From Cohnella zeiphila (GTDB lineage: Bacteria; Bacillota; Bacilli; Paenibacillales; Paenibacillaceae), in NCBI RefSeq assembly GCF_014212055.1, contig NZ_JACJVO010000032.1, positions 352,641-416,640 of the forward strand: a stretch of DNA of 64,000 nucleotides. Reading direction: 5' to 3'. The notes under the pieces are model-generated. The model was not told the origin of the DNA. It saw nothing but the letters and a program-made list of their open reading frames with translations, and made no database searches. This document shows positions 1 to 8,148 of the stretch, piece by piece (the first letter of the stretch is position 1; the number at the start of each line of letters is the position of its first letter). The translations under genes were made by a program, and so were the position numbers.

Positions 1-1
1 C

Positions 2-154
2 GGCAGCGTCTACATGCTGTGGGCGGACACGTTGGCGCGAACGCTGCTCAGCCCGACGGAAATTCCGCTCGGCGTCGTGACCGCTTTTATCGGCGCGCCG
101 TTCTTCGCCTACTTGCTGCGGCGGCGCAAGAAGGGCGCGAGGAGCGCGGGATGA
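2..154 (+). CDS. FecCD-type ABC transporter permease, C-terminal fragment
   Basis: Only the last 50 residues lie in the window; the gene begins upstream of base 1. The visible tail contains DTLARTLLSPTEIPLGVVTA followed by IGAPFFAYLLRRRKK. That is the closing helix-loop-helix of BtuC/FecD/FhuB-type permeases, which import Fe-siderophores, haem or cobalamin across the cytoplasmic membrane. The basic C-terminus is cytoplasmic in this family. No ATPase follows it here. The BtuD/FecE-like ATPase at 30804 could serve a transporter of this class, but nothing in the sequence links the two. A hairpin terminator follows at 197-230. Confidence 0.8.
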   Translation, partial: GSVYMLWADTLARTLLSPTEIPLGVVTAFIGAPFFAYLLRRRKKGARSAG

Positions 155-196
155 GGAGGAGCGGGCGGCGATCCGGCAGCGAATCTGAAAATGGAG

Positions 197-230
197 ACCG
201 GCATCGGCTGTCTGCAGCGGTGCCGGTTTT
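197..230 (+). terminator. Rho-independent terminator after the FecCD permease
   Basis: A 7-bp stem (ACCGGCA at 197-203 with TGCCGGT at 221-227) is followed by a short T-run. It sits 43 bases after the permease stop and before the ROK gene, so the two are probably separate transcripts. Confidence 0.55.
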
Positions 231-275
231 GTGTTATGTTTAAGAGACAAACGGGAAGAAGGAGCGGCATCTGGA

Positions 276-1466
276 ATGGCGGGAACGCGCGGGAGAGGTC
301 CGACGCTGTCGAAGGACATGAATCGCAAGCTCATCTACCGCACGCTGAAGGGCCAAAGAACGTCTACGCGCACGGAGCTGGCGGCGGCGCTCGGTCTCAA
401 TAAAAATACGGTGAACGCGATTGTCGAAGAGCTGATGTCGGCCGGCTATGTGCGAGCGATCGGATTGCAGGACGGCGGAGGCGGCGCCGGCCGCCGGGCG
501 CTCGGCATCGCGTTCGAGCCGGCGAAACGGCAGGCGTTCGGCTTTCAGCTGGCGAACCGCTCGCTGATCGCCGTCGTGACGGATCTGTACGGGGCTCCGC
601 TCGAGCAGGCGGAGCTGCCCGTTGCCGAGACTGAGCCGCAGGACGTGGTAGACGCGATGGCCGGTTTCGTTCGCGAACGGCTGGCCATCGCGCCCGATGG
701 CACGTTCGTCGGCCTGGGGCTGGGCGTCCCGGCCGTCGTCGATCCCGCCGGGGAGCGCGTCGTGCAGTCGACGCACCTCGGCTGGACGAACGTGCCGCTG
801 AAGGCGCTGCTCGCGGAGGCGCTGCCGCTTGGCATCACCCTGCTCGATAACGCGGTGAAGCTGGCATCGCAGGGCGAGCTGTGGTACGGCGCGGGACAAG
901 GCCTGAAAAACTTCGCCTATTGCTCGTTTGGCGCAGGCGTCGGCTGCAGCCTTGTGATCGACGGCGAGATCGTGCGCGGCGAAGCGGGCTTCGCGGGCGA
1001 ATTGGGCCACATCGCCGTCGAGCCCGGCGGGCCGCCATGCTCCTGCGGCAATGCCGGCTGCCTGGAGGCCGTCGCCGGCCTGACCGCCATCTGCGCCCGG
1101 CTGGAAGCGGCGACGGGCAAGCCGTTCGATGCCGGCCGGCTGGCCGCTAGCGTCCGCGAAGGGCATCCGGCCGTGCGCGCGGAGATGGAGCGCGCCGGAC
1201 GGGCGATCGGCACTGCGCTCGCCGGGCTCGTCAATCTGATGAACCCGCGGCGTATCATACTCGACGGCCCCCTGATGCTAGCGTCGGATAGCCTGCTCAC
1301 GGTCATCGCGGAGGAGATGTGCGGCAAGACGCTTCCCTTCGCCTTCGCGCAGACCGAGATCGTTCGTTCGTCGCTGCAGCCGCTGTCGGCCGCCATCGGC
1401 GCCGCCGCGGGCGTCGTCCGCGACTGGGAGCGTCAGGAGGATCCGCTCGGCGCCATCGTTTTCTGA
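276..1466 (+). CDS. ROK family transcriptional regulator / sugar kinase
   Basis: This 396-residue protein has an N-terminal winged helix-turn-helix at about residues 30-55 (RTELAAALGLNKNTVNAIVE) and a ROK domain. The ROK zinc-binding signature CSCGNAGCLE lies near residues 255-264. Length and layout match NagC/XylR-type ROK repressors rather than the shorter ROK glucokinases. The ATG at 276 is preferred because AAGGAG at 258-263 precedes it; an upstream in-frame start at 231 has no site. It converges on nagBA and overlaps the nagA 3' end by 34 bases, so it plausibly controls amino-sugar genes (inference). The canonical DxGxT phosphate loop at the start of the ROK domain is not evident, which favours a regulator. 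Confidence 0.85.
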   Translation: MAGTRGRGPTLSKDMNRKLIYRTLKGQRTSTRTELAAALGLNKNTVNAIVEELMSAGYVRAIGLQDGGGGAGRRALGIAFEPAKRQAFGFQLANRSLIAVVTDLYGAPLEQAELPVAETEPQDVVDAMAGFVRERLAIAPDGTFVGLGLGVPAVVDPAGERVVQSTHLGWTNVPLKALLAEALPLGITLLDNAVKLASQGELWYGAGQGLKNFAYCSFGAGVGCSLVIDGEIVRGEAGFAGELGHIAVEPGGPPCSCGNAGCLEAVAGLTAICARLEAATGKPFDAGRLAASVREGHPAVRAEMERAGRAIGTALAGLVNLMNPRRIILDGPLMLASDSLLTVIAEEMCGKTLPFAFAQTEIVRSSLQPLSAAIGAAAGVVRDWERQEDPLGAIVF

Positions 1467-2653
1467 TCAAGCTCGTCTTCCCTGCGGAAGACGAGCTTGC
1501 CCGCTTTATAGACCTCCTCGATCGTCAACCGAGCCTCGCCGCCGTCGCTTATGCGCGGATCCGGCAGGCGGCGGAACCGCACCAGATCGGCCGCAGAGCC
1601 CGGCTCGATTCGACCGACGCCGGTCAACCCGGCTGCGGCGGCAGGAGCCGCCGAACCCAGCTCCCACGCCTCGGCGAGCGTGCACAAGCCTCTTCCGACG
1701 ACGCCGGCGATGCCGTCGATCAGCATCTGCGCCGAACCCGCAAGCAATTGCGGGTCGGACGCCAGGTGCAGACGGCCTTCCGGCGTCAGCACGACGTCGC
1801 CGCCGACAGGCGTCCGATAGGCGCCCGGGGCGAGGCCGCTCAGGCTGACCGCGTCGCTGACGAACGCGATGCGGCCCGCTTTGGCGCGGAGGAACACCTT
1901 CAGCACGGAATCGGGCAAATGGAAGCCGTCGGGGATGACGCAGGCGGTCAATTCGTCGGCGGCCAGCTGCTCCCAGATGTAATTCGGATGCCGGGGCAGC
2001 TGCAATTGCGCGCCGTTGCCAAGGTGCGTGCTCATGCTGGCGCCCGCGGCCGCCGCTTCGCGGATCTGCCCGGGTGTCGCCGCCGTATGGCCGATGGAGA
2101 CGATGACGCCCTCGGAGACGCAGCGGGAAATAAACCTCGCGGAGTTCTCCCATTCGGGCGACATCGTCAGAATGAGAATGCGGCCATCGGCGGCTCGCTG
2201 CCAGCGGCGGAAGCTCTCCCAATCGGGAGCGCGGATGTGCTTCCGGTCATGCGCGCCGCGGGAGCCGTCTGCGGGCGACAGGAAGGGGCCCTCCAGATGG
2301 ATGCCGGCCACGCACGCGCGAACGAGCTCGTCTTCGGCGCAGGCGGAAGCGATGCTGGCCAGCAGCTGTTCGATCGCTTCGTCACTGTTCGTGATAACAG
2401 TCGGCAAAAAGGTCGTGACGCCCTGCCTCAGCAGCATGCGGACGGCCGACCCGATGCTCCGCGTCTCCGGAGGAAGCGCATTGAAGTCGATGCCCGCGAA
2501 GCCGTTCACCTGCAGGTCGACAAGGCCCGGCGCCAGCCACGGCAAATCTTCGCGGTCGGCGATCGGCACGACGTCTGCGATGCGTCCGCCTTCCATCGCA
2601 ACGCGCACCGCTTCGCCGGCCGGCAGCCGGCCTTCGACCCATGCCGCAATCAC
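1433..2653 (-). CDS. nagA: N-acetylglucosamine-6-phosphate deacetylase
   Basis: NagA removes the acetyl group from GlcNAc-6-P to give glucosamine-6-P in the cytoplasm. The 406-residue length is normal. Family landmarks are all present: APGLVDLQVNGF (41-52), the metal ligand Glu121 in HLEGPF, His189 in SIGHTAA, His210 in STHLGNG, His245 in DGFHLP, and the catalytic Asp267 in FVSDAV. The gene starts inside the end of nagB (ATGA overlap of 4 bases at 2650-2653), so the two are translationally coupled. Its 3' end overlaps the convergent ROK gene and carries a strong hairpin at 1469-1498. Confidence 0.95.
   Translation of the reverse strand: MIAAWVEGRLPAGEAVRVAMEGGRIADVVPIADREDLPWLAPGLVDLQVNGFAGIDFNALPPETRSIGSAVRMLLRQGVTTFLPTVITNSDEAIEQLLASIASACAEDELVRACVAGIHLEGPFLSPADGSRGAHDRKHIRAPDWESFRRWQRAADGRILILTMSPEWENSARFISRCVSEGVIVSIGHTAATPGQIREAAAAGASMSTHLGNGAQLQLPRHPNYIWEQLAADELTACVIPDGFHLPDSVLKVFLRAKAGRIAFVSDAVSLSGLAPGAYRTPVGGDVVLTPEGRLHLASDPQLLAGSAQMLIDGIAGVVGRGLCTLAEAWELGSAAPAAAAGLTGVGRIEPGSAADLVRFRRLPDPRISDGGEARLTIEEVYKAGKLVFRREDELDQKTMAPSGSS
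1469..1498. repeat. Perfect 13-bp hairpin inside the nagA 3' coding end
   Basis: AAGCTCGTCTTCC (1469-1481) pairs perfectly with GGAAGACGAGCTT (1486-1498) around a 4-base loop. It begins 3 bases after the ROK stop codon and lies within the last codons of nagA on the other strand. It could end or stabilise the ROK transcript, but no T-tract follows on either strand. Confidence 0.6.
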
Positions 2654-3414
2654 GCCTTGACCTCCGCGTAAGAGTCCGCGTCGACGAACAGCGTGCAGTC
2701 CGGATGGCGGCGCAGGATCGTCGCCGGACAGGCGGCGGAGATTGGTCCTTCCAGCGTTTCCTTCACGGCGTTCCGCTTTGTCTGGCCGGGCACCATGCAG
2801 AACAGATGCCTGGCGCCCGTCAGCGTCGGAATCGTCAGCGTCAAGGCGTGCGTCGGCACATCCCCGAACGAAGGGAAGCAGCCGTCGTTCACCTGCTGCG
2901 TGCGGCAGGCGTCGTCCAGTTCAACGGCTTTGACCGTCTCCGGATCGGCGAAGTCGGCAACCGGCGGATCGTTGAACGCGATGTGTCCGTTCTCGCCGAT
3001 TCCGAGACAGACGATGTCGATCGGCGCTTCCCGCAGCAGACGGCCGTACCGGGCGCATTCCGCTTCGATCGGCGCGGAGCAGTCGATCAGACGAACGGTC
3101 CCCGGATGAACGAGCCGGAACAGCCGGTCCTGGAGAAAGCGGCTGAACCGCTGCGGCGCATTCTCGGGGAGACCGATGTAATCGTCCATGTGGAAGGCGG
3201 TGACTCGGGACCAGTCGATGTCTTCGGCTGCGGCAAGCGTCTCGAGGAACTCGTTCTGGGAAGGCGCCGCCGCGAAAATCATCCGGACGCCCGGCTGCTT
3301 CGCCAGCAGTTCCCTCATCCGCCCTGCGACGGCGTCTCCCGCGGCCTTGCCGAGCTCCCGGCGATTCTCGTAAACGCGGATTTTCAATAAATCGACAGTG
3401 CGCTTTGCGATCAT
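2650..3414 (-). CDS. nagB: Glucosamine-6-phosphate deaminase
   Basis: NagB converts glucosamine-6-P to fructose-6-P and ammonia, completing GlcNAc catabolism with nagA. At 254 residues it is close to the usual Bacillus NagB length. It has the catalytic-base region HMDDYIGL (75-82; Asp77/Asp78) and GIGENGHIAFNDP (138-150) with catalytic His144. GGAGG lies about 10 bases before the ATG. It is the first gene of the nagBA operon; a 25-bp AT-rich palindrome at 3443-3467 overlaps the likely promoter, suggesting repressor control, perhaps by the convergent ROK protein. Confidence 0.93.
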   Translation of the reverse strand: MIAKRTVDLLKIRVYENRRELGKAAGDAVAGRMRELLAKQPGVRMIFAAAPSQNEFLETLAAAEDIDWSRVTAFHMDDYIGLPENAPQRFSRFLQDRLFRLVHPGTVRLIDCSAPIEAECARYGRLLREAPIDIVCLGIGENGHIAFNDPPVADFADPETVKAVELDDACRTQQVNDGCFPSFGDVPTHALTLTIPTLTGARHLFCMVPGQTKRNAVKETLEGPISAACPATILRRHPDCTLFVDADSYAEVKA

Positions 3415-3442
3415 CAGGAATCATCCTCCGTTTCATCAATCC

Positions 3443-3467
3443 AATTAGTATAAATATTATACGAATT
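3443..3467. promoter_or_regulatory. 25-bp palindrome in the nagB promoter region (operator candidate)
   Basis: AATTAGTATAA (3443-3453) and TTATACGAATT (3457-3467) form an inverted repeat, 10 of 11 positions symmetric, with a 3-base centre. Read on the minus strand it contains a TATAAT-like -10, so a bound protein would block nagBA transcription. The rest of 3468-3660 shows no feature I can name. Confidence 0.55.
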
Positions 3468-3664
3468 AAATTCAGTATGCGGGAATCGGCCGAGCTTGGC
3501 AAGAAAAATGTAGGAAGCGCTTCTGGTGGAACAGTACGTTACATCCGTTCAGGGTAAGAGGGGAGTTTCGTCGTATTTGCATCTTTGGCAAGGCGTTCCA
3601 GAACAGATACGCCGCCAACTAAGCGGTCCGGAAAAGAAGCAGGCTCGATCGAGAGAACGAACGG

Positions 3665-3838
3665 GAATCTCTCCCTCTAAATAGAACCGGAAATCTCAGG
3701 AATAGGATTAGTGGGAAAATCTCCCGCCATTTCATGCCGCAACCCCTCAAAAGGACCAACGAGTCAATATTAACGGGAGTTTTTCCCTTTAATCCTGTTA
3801 ATGTATGGTTTTTGCAAGAAATAGGAGGAGGATTTCCC
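3665..3838. repeat. Dispersed structured repeat, copy 1
   Basis: This stretch of about 174 bases matches 43091-43265 nearly end to end, estimated by eye at 70-75 per cent identity. Shared blocks include CTCCCTCTAAATAGAA, CATGCC, CCTCAAAAG, CCAACGAG and TTTTCCCTTT. Internally GGGAAAATCTCCCG (3713 on) is an inverted match of CGGGAGTTTTTCCC (3774 on), so it can fold as a stem. It is AT-richer than nearby genes and contains no convincing ORF. It may be a non-autonomous mobile or structured RNA element. Confidence 0.7.
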
Positions 3839-3881
3839 TTTATTATCAGGACTTTAAGTCCCTCGACTGGCAAAATAATCA

Positions 3882-3930
3882 TTGACGCAAAAAAAACAAT
3901 TAATTATAGTACAGGTATGATACATATATT
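3882..3930 (+). promoter_or_regulatory. Promoter plus GntR-type operator, site 1
   Basis: TTGACG (3882-3887), a 17-base spacer and TATAGT (3905-3910) form a sigma-A promoter. ACAGGTATGATACATAT follows directly, with the 9-bp palindrome GTATGATAC at 3915-3923. The same block occurs beside the promoters at 7997, 13262 and 21735. Confidence 0.75.
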
Positions 3931-3966
3931 ATTATTAAATCATTCCTTTGATGGAGGTTCGGGAGG

Positions 3967-4872
3967 ATGAGCAAGTCGTTGAAGATCGGCATCATCGGGC
4001 TGGATACTTCGCATGTCCCGGCATTTACGGAGCTGCTCAATCGGCCTGAGCATCCTTACCATGTGCCTGGAGGCCAGGTCGTGGCGGCTTTTCCCGGCGG
4101 CTCGCCGGACTTCGAGTTGAGCAGCTCCAGGGTGCGGGGCTATACCGACACGCTGGCCGAAACCTATGGCGTGCCAATCATGAAAACCGTCGAGGACGTG
4201 GCGGAAGCTAGCGACGCCCTGCTGCTGGAGTCGGTCGACGGGCGCGTTCATTTGGAGCAGTTCAGAAGGGCCGCACCTTTCGGAAAGCCAGTGTTCATCG
4301 ATAAGCCGTTCGCCGTATCTTCCGCGGATGCGAGAGAGATCGCCGCCATCGCCGGCCATTACGGCGTGCCGTTGATGAGCTGCTCCGCAGTCCGCTATGC
4401 GGAAGGTTTGACGGTCGAGCTTGCGGCGGGCGGCAAGGAATCGATCTTCGGCATGGATTGCTACGGCCCGACCGCTCTTCAGGCAACGCAGCCGGGGCTG
4501 TTCTGGTACGGCATCCATACCGTCGACATGCTCTATGAAGCGATGGGCATGGGCTGCCTTCAAGTAACGGCGACCCGCAATGAAGACCATGAATTCGTCG
4601 TCGGGCTTTGGCAGGACGGGAGGATCGGGACCATTCGCGGCAACCGCAAGGGGAACAACAAGTTCGGCGCTCTTCTACACCGGGAGAGCGGCACGAGAGC
4701 CGTCGATGTATACGCGCATGAGAAGCCCTATTACGCCAGCCTGCTGGAGAGAATCATGACGATGTTCCAGACCGGCGAGGCCCCGATCCGGCCGGAGGAG
4801 ACGATTGAGATCATCCGGTTCATCGAGGCGGCGAACGAGAGCCGCGAGTCCGGCCAAACCATTGTTCTTTAA
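3967..4872 (+). CDS. Gfo/Idh/MocA family oxidoreductase
   Basis: This 301-residue protein starts at an ATG after GGAGG. It has an N-terminal Rossmann fold and an IDKPFA motif (111-116), the family's E/D-K-P lysine. Members oxidise or reduce sugars, inositols and amino-sugar derivatives with NAD(P). The dinucleotide loop is unusual: the expected GxGxxG is replaced by GLDTSHV (11-17). The C-terminal domain is shorter than in standard 330-400 residue members. It is the first gene of a three-gene operon with a deacetylase-fold protein and a PLP aminotransferase under operator site 1, so it probably acts on a keto or amino sugar (inference). Confidence 0.8.
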   Translation: MSKSLKIGIIGLDTSHVPAFTELLNRPEHPYHVPGGQVVAAFPGGSPDFELSSSRVRGYTDTLAETYGVPIMKTVEDVAEASDALLLESVDGRVHLEQFRRAAPFGKPVFIDKPFAVSSADAREIAAIAGHYGVPLMSCSAVRYAEGLTVELAAGGKESIFGMDCYGPTALQATQPGLFWYGIHTVDMLYEAMGMGCLQVTATRNEDHEFVVGLWQDGRIGTIRGNRKGNNKFGALLHRESGTRAVDVYAHEKPYYASLLERIMTMFQTGEAPIRPEETIEIIRFIEAANESRESGQTIVL

Positions 4873-4897
4873 CCAACGAAAGGTGTGGGCACAGCAG

Positions 4898-6604
4898 ATG
4901 AGAATGGCGCAGGTAGGCGTGTTGTTGGATCGGGAGGCGGCGGAGAAGCGCCGCCGCTATGGAATCAACGTGTTCGAAGCGTTCGTCGGCGAGGTGCTCG
5001 CGCACGCGGGCATTCCGTTCGAATGGATCGATTCGGCGGAGGAGCTTGCGAGGCGCAAGCCGGACCTTCTGCTTGCGGCTTGCGCGGAGGAGGACCAGGC
5101 GTCGGCGGAGCGACTGTGGACGTACGCGGAGCAGGGCGGAACCGTCATCTCTTACGGGGGGCTGAACGTGCTCGCCGCGAAGCTCGGCTGCTTGAGGCAG
5201 CCGGACATTCCGGTCGGATACGCCGATTCGGGAGCGGACAGCGGACCGCTGCGTTTTCTGGGAGCGACCCCCTGGGAGCGATTGGAGACGAATGCTTATC
5301 CCGCAGCCGAATTCGGAGCGATCCGGAGGGAACGGCCGACGGGCGATCGGGCGGGCGCGGCGCTGCAGCGGTTCGTCATCGGGAAAGGCTCCGTCGAGCG
5401 ATGGAGCGTCGACATTCCGCAGACGATCGTGCGGTTCCAGCAGGGAATCGGGCCGGTGCTGGACGACGGGATTCCGGCGAAGGACGGAACCGGAGCCGTC
5501 GATGAAGGAATTCTGAAGGCGGACGACCGCATCGGCATGGATTGGGAGCTGGACCGGTCGCGGACCGAGACGGGCGCGCCTTATTTCGCTTTTCCTTACG
5601 CCGACCTCTGGAAGGAGCGCTTGATCGGGCATCTGCTGGCCTGCGTCACGGCCAAGGGCATGACGCTACCCTTCCTCGGCTGCTGGCCGGAAGGGGTGAA
5701 CGCCGTCGCGACCGTCTCGCATGACAGCGACCTCAATATCGACGAGAGCGCGGAGTCGACGCTGGCCGTTCTGAAGGAGTGCGGCATCAACACCTCCTGG
5801 TGCATGATCGAGCCCGGATTCAGCCCTTCGATCTACGAGCTCGTGAAAAAGGCGGGACATGAGCTGGCCTTTCATTATAATGCGTTGGACGCGCAGGGCG
5901 GCAAATGGAGCGAAGCGGAGTTCGCCCGGCAATTGGAGTGGATGAAGAAGGCGACGGGGAAGACGCGGGTCGCCTCGAACAAAAACCACTATACCCGGTT
6001 CGAAGGCTGGGGAGAGCAGTTCGAATGGTGCGAGCGGCACGGGATTCAGGCCGATCAGACGAGAGGCCCGAGCAAGAAGGGAAACATCGGCTTTTTGTTC
6101 GGTACGTGCCATCCTTATTTTCCGATCGCCTGGTTCGATGAAGACAACCGCATGTACGACGTGCTGGAGATCAGCTTTCTCACGCAGGATCTCGACCATC
6201 ATTCTTTAGCCGATTCCAGCGTCATCGTCCCTTTCCTGGAAGGCGTCGCGAGAGTGGGGGGCGTCGCGCATTTCCTGTTCCATCAAGTTCATATTCATCA
6301 ACAGCCGCCGGTAGCGAACGCGCTGCGGAAGCTGGTCGCCGAGGCCGGCAAACGCGGGTTTGAGTTCTGGACCTCGGAGCAGATCAACGATTGGGAGAGA
6401 GCCCGCCGCAAGGTGAGGATCAAAGGCTTCGGCAGCAACGGGGAGCTGGTCGCCGAAGGAATCGAAAGCGCGGCGAACGCCGTCGTCTATATTCCGCTTC
6501 CGGAAGGCGCGGAAGAAGCCGCGGCAGCCGAGATGCGCTACGGCGTTCCGTGCATCAGAAAAGCGCTCGGGCGCGCAAGCCAACAAGCGGTGAAGGAGGG
6601 ATAG
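4898..6604 (+). CDS. Polysaccharide-deacetylase-fold (GH/deacetylase) protein, specificity unknown
   Basis: The ATG at 4898 is preceded by AAAGGTG, giving 568 residues; the open frame extends upstream into the preceding gene. Residues 1-100 look like a Rossmann/amidotransferase-like domain (KPDLLLAACAEED, GGTVISYGGL). The middle domain has SHDSD at about 274-278, resembling the Asp-Asp metal site of NodB-fold deacetylases, and AFHYNA near 325-330. There is no signal peptide, so action is cytoplasmic. It lies 25 bases after the oxidoreductase and 4 bases before the aminotransferase, in one operon. A deacetylase or hydrolase acting on an imported amino sugar fits; direct family assignment is uncertain. 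Confidence 0.6.
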   Translation: MRMAQVGVLLDREAAEKRRRYGINVFEAFVGEVLAHAGIPFEWIDSAEELARRKPDLLLAACAEEDQASAERLWTYAEQGGTVISYGGLNVLAAKLGCLRQPDIPVGYADSGADSGPLRFLGATPWERLETNAYPAAEFGAIRRERPTGDRAGAALQRFVIGKGSVERWSVDIPQTIVRFQQGIGPVLDDGIPAKDGTGAVDEGILKADDRIGMDWELDRSRTETGAPYFAFPYADLWKERLIGHLLACVTAKGMTLPFLGCWPEGVNAVATVSHDSDLNIDESAESTLAVLKECGINTSWCMIEPGFSPSIYELVKKAGHELAFHYNALDAQGGKWSEAEFARQLEWMKKATGKTRVASNKNHYTRFEGWGEQFEWCERHGIQADQTRGPSKKGNIGFLFGTCHPYFPIAWFDEDNRMYDVLEISFLTQDLDHHSLADSSVIVPFLEGVARVGGVAHFLFHQVHIHQQPPVANALRKLVAEAGKRGFEFWTSEQINDWERARRKVRIKGFGSNGELVAEGIESAANAVVYIPLPEGAEEAAAAEMRYGVPCIRKALGRASQQAVKEG

Positions 6605-6608
6605 AAGC

Positions 6609-7859
6609 ATGAACGATCAGCTGGCCATTCACGGGGGACCGAAGACGAAGACGACGCCGTTCGGCACCGGTCGCAGGTTCGGCTTCGAGGAGATCAAGGA
6701 GCTGGCGGAAGCGCTGGAGCAGAACACGCTTTTCTATCATCACGGCGGCAAGGTCAAAAAGTTTCTGGAAGATTTTAATAGCTTATACGGCGTCCGCTAC
6801 AGCGTGGCCGCTTCTTCGGGCACGGCGGCGATTCACGTTGCGCTAGGCGCGGCGGGCGTTACGATCGGCGACGAGGTCATCACGAGTCCGATTACGGATC
6901 AGGGGACGGTTGTCGGCATCCTGTACCAGAACGCCGTGCCGATCTTCGCCGATTTGGACCCGCACACCTACAATCTGGATCCCGTCTCGGTAGAGGCCCG
7001 CATCACGGACCGAACGAAGGCGATCGTCGTCGTGCATCTGGCGGGCAATCCTTGCGATATGGATGCGATCATGGAAATCGCCGGGCGTTACAACCTGAAA
7101 GTGATCGAGGATTGCGCCCAGAGCTATCTTGCCCGATACAAGGGACGGCTCGCCGGAACGATCGGCGATTACGGATGCTTCAGCACGAACGACTTCAAGC
7201 ATATCTCCACGGGCGACGGGGGCATCGTGACGGTCAACTCCGGCCGGGAGGAAGATTTCCTTGTCGCGCATGCGTTCGCGGATAAGAATTACATGCGCTT
7301 CGGAACCGATGTCGTCCGGCACATCAGCACGCTGGCTCCGAACTACCGGATGACCGAGCTTCAAGGCGCGGTCGGCATCGCCCAGTTGAAGAAGCTGCCT
7401 TGGATCTGCGAGCGGCGGACGGCTTACGGAGACCGCATCACCGCCGGTCTGCAAGGGCTGCCGGGCATTCATCCGCATCGCGTGGAAGCCGGCAATACGG
7501 GCACCTACTGGTTCTATATGCTGAGGGTAGACGAGAAGGAGCTCGGCTGCACCCGGGCGGAGTTCTCGGAGGCGCTCAAGGCGGAAGGCATTCCGAACAC
7601 GCCCGGCTATATCCCGGATCCGGTCTACATGCAGCCTTTGTTCCAGCAGCTGAGCGCGTATCCGGGCAGCCGTTTTCCCTTCGATCTGAACGGGACGACG
7701 TATGAGCGGGGCCTGTGTCCGAACGCGGAGCTGATCCTGCAGACGGCCGTGCGATTGAGCGTGAACGAATTCCATACGCCGCAAGACATAGACGATGCGG
7801 TCGCCGCGATTCGCAAGGTGGCGATTCATTACCGGAAGGAATGCTTGGGAATGTCATAA
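6609..7859 (+). CDS. DegT/DnrJ/EryC1/StrS family PLP aminotransferase (copy 1)
   Basis: This 416-residue protein belongs to the fold-type I sugar aminotransferase family, which moves amino groups between amino acids and keto sugars or cyclitols. The Schiff-base lysine is Lys197 in FSTNDFKHISTGDGG. Other landmarks are SSGTAAIHVAL for cofactor phosphate contact and VIEDCAQS for the PLP-binding Asp. GGAGG precedes the ATG. It is the last gene of the 3967-7859 operon. A second, divergent member lies at 13307 in the same regulon. In a catabolic setting such enzymes can run in reverse, removing an amino group (inference). Confidence 0.88.
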   Translation: MNDQLAIHGGPKTKTTPFGTGRRFGFEEIKELAEALEQNTLFYHHGGKVKKFLEDFNSLYGVRYSVAASSGTAAIHVALGAAGVTIGDEVITSPITDQGTVVGILYQNAVPIFADLDPHTYNLDPVSVEARITDRTKAIVVVHLAGNPCDMDAIMEIAGRYNLKVIEDCAQSYLARYKGRLAGTIGDYGCFSTNDFKHISTGDGGIVTVNSGREEDFLVAHAFADKNYMRFGTDVVRHISTLAPNYRMTELQGAVGIAQLKKLPWICERRTAYGDRITAGLQGLPGIHPHRVEAGNTGTYWFYMLRVDEKELGCTRAEFSEALKAEGIPNTPGYIPDPVYMQPLFQQLSAYPGSRFPFDLNGTTYERGLCPNAELILQTAVRLSVNEFHTPQDIDDAVAAIRKVAIHYRKECLGMS

Positions 7860-7972
7860 AACATAACACTTCCTTTTGTTTAAATTCGGTCAATAAGAGA
7901 GAGCGAGAATCGATAAAAATCGTTTTACTTCTTAAAACAATTAGTAAGCGGTTGCATTACAGAGAATAGTCG

Positions 7973-8020
7973 TTGACTCGATTAAAAACGGCATATTATA
8001 ATACAAGTATGATACATATT
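7973..8020 (+). promoter_or_regulatory. Promoter plus GntR-type operator, site 2
   Basis: TTGACT (7973-7978), an 18-base spacer and TATAAT (7997-8002) are followed directly by ACAAGTATGATACATATT, with GTATGATAC at 8007-8015. The spacing to the -10 is the same as at site 1. It drives the SBP-permease operon starting at 8149. The 7860-7972 gap holds nothing else I can identify. Confidence 0.75.
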
Positions 8021-8148
8021 ACATCATATCTAGGTTAAATAACCTAACGCATGATGTTTGGTGAGAGAACGAGAGGGGGCCGGTGAACGTTTGGTCGAGC
8101 TGTTTGAAGGGAAGGAAGCTGACAAAATTATCGGGAGGTCTGATTCGG

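Noticed and set aside
1469..1498. The hairpin as a proven Rho-independent terminator
   Set aside because: The stem is strong but lacks a T-tract on either strand, so it is listed only as an inverted repeat.
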